DNA of 64,000 nucleotides from NCBI RefSeq assembly GCF_900143525.1, contig NZ_FREZ01000003.1, forward strand, positions 62,001 to 126,000, written 5' to 3'. Below the pieces are notes generated by a model that saw only the letters and a list, made by a program, of their open reading frames with translations, did not search any database and was not told the origin of the DNA. This stretch comes from Ruegeria sp. Alg231-54. GTDB taxonomy: Bacteria > Pseudomonadota > Alphaproteobacteria > Rhodobacterales > Rhodobacteraceae. The position numbers and the translations under genes were made by a program. Positions 63,507 to 64,000 of this stretch are shown here, piece after piece; positions within the stretch are counted from its first letter, which is position 1, and each line of letters opens with the position of its first letter.

Positions 63507-64000
63507 TCATCTGCGAGGGCGCGCGGTTCGGATCAGCAGAAGAAAAACAAAAACCGATCCCAGCGATGTCGTGACAATCCCAACAGGCAGCTCTTGCGGG
63601 GCAAGCAACAGACGGCTCAGGATATCCGAGCCTGTAAGCAAAGCTGCCCCAACAATTGCAGCGGTAGGCACAAGCTGGCTGTGCAATGGTCCTGCGATAC
63701 CGCGCGCGATGTGGGGAACCATCAAGCCGACAAAACCGATCACACCCGCAACGGACACAAACACAGCAGTCGCAAGAGCGGCCACGAAGAACATCCGGAA
63801 CCGTAAGCCTTGAACGGGCACACCCAGGGTGGCGGCCGTCAAATCACCAGTCAGCAGCGCATCAAGCCAGCGGCTACGGTACAATGCATAGGCGAGGATC
63901 AATGCTAAACCTGCGCAGACCAGAGGGAATGTCTCCCACCGGGCAAGACCCAAACCCCCAAGCATCCAAAAGATAACAGAATGCGCCGCACGGCTGTCGC
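63507..64000 (-). CDS. FecCD-type ABC permease, 5'-partial
   Basis: C-terminal ~163 residues of an inner-membrane permease for ferric siderophore, haem or cobalamin import. Five or so hydrophobic segments are visible. It shows HSVIFWMLGGLGLARWE, GVIGFVGLMVPHIAR (family hallmark) and GSDILSRLLLAPQELPVG, then ends with SVFVFLLLIRTARPRR. The frame runs on past the window edge. It is upstream of napF on the same strand, but the nap promoter elements lie between. Confidence 0.88.
   Translation of the reverse strand, partial: DSRAAHSVIFWMLGGLGLARWETFPLVCAGLALILAYALYRSRWLDALLTGDLTAATLGVPVQGLRFRMFFVAALATAVFVSVAGVIGFVGLMVPHIARGIAGPLHSQLVPTAAIVGAALLTGSDILSRLLLAPQELPVGIVTTSLGSVFVFLLLIRTARPRR

Overview
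This window reads as chromosome of a marine-type alphaproteobacterium of the Rhodobacteraceae (Roseobacter group). The basis is codon use and protein style, DmdC-like large acyl-CoA dehydrogenases, two Liv-type ABC systems, many small catabolic regulators and a napFDAGHBC operon. No 16S gene is present, so the genus is not resolved. There are no rRNA genes, tRNA genes, CRISPR arrays or insertion sequences that I can see.

Bases 1-5.9 kb hold the end of a beta-oxidation pair (partial bifunctional dehydrogenase/hydratase, acyl-CoA dehydrogenase), a decayed luciferase-like monooxygenase and a gene for enamidase. Bases 6.0-15.9 kb hold CoA-thioester genes on both strands (ligase, acyl-CoA dehydrogenase, OB-fold protein, thiolase, SDR, enoyl-CoA hydratase, family III CoA-transferase), a 7Fe ferredoxin with its NADPH reductase, and a MarR regulator. 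Bases 15.9-27.7 kb are one long minus-strand operon: molybdenum hydroxylase (FAD subunit plus fused FeS/Mo subunit), 6-hydroxynicotinate reductase, a UPF0280 protein, two DUF1185 paralogues and an ABC importer. Together these suggest a reductive, ferredoxin-dependent nicotinate-type pathway: ring hydroxylation, ring reduction, enamide hydrolysis to 2-formylglutarate and ammonia, then CoA-level oxidation, possibly via glutaryl-CoA. That set is best known from fermenting clostridia (Eubacterium barkeri). Here a GTTAGTRTAC-type palindrome occurs at seven places, before almost every unit and beside marR, so I infer a single MarR regulon.

Bases 28.0-45.5 kb hold a second Liv-type importer, a coniferyl-aldehyde-dehydrogenase-like enzyme, a flavin reductase, an acyl-CoA ligase, two Rieske oxygenase alpha subunits, one oxygenase reductase, an orphan six-helix ABC-type membrane protein, two very similar TetR regulators, a LysR regulator and a frameshifted patatin lipoprotein. 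Two further palindromic operators recur here: AGTGAWCGWTCACT (five sites, reaching from 11 kb to 51 kb) and YTGTCA-N4-TGACAG (three sites, one inside a 50-bp near-perfect palindrome).

Bases 45.7-53 kb hold a DUF1501/DUF1800 pair, a DUF2141 protein, a small membrane protein, a GPH-type symporter and a FadL-type porin. Bases 53.3-56.7 kb hold a TetR regulator and a haem-containing fatty acid cis/trans isomerase. Bases 56.8-63.4 kb are the periplasmic nitrate reductase operon, with an FNR/NnrR-type box and a perfect 11-bp inverted repeat in its promoter. The window ends inside a FecCD-type permease.
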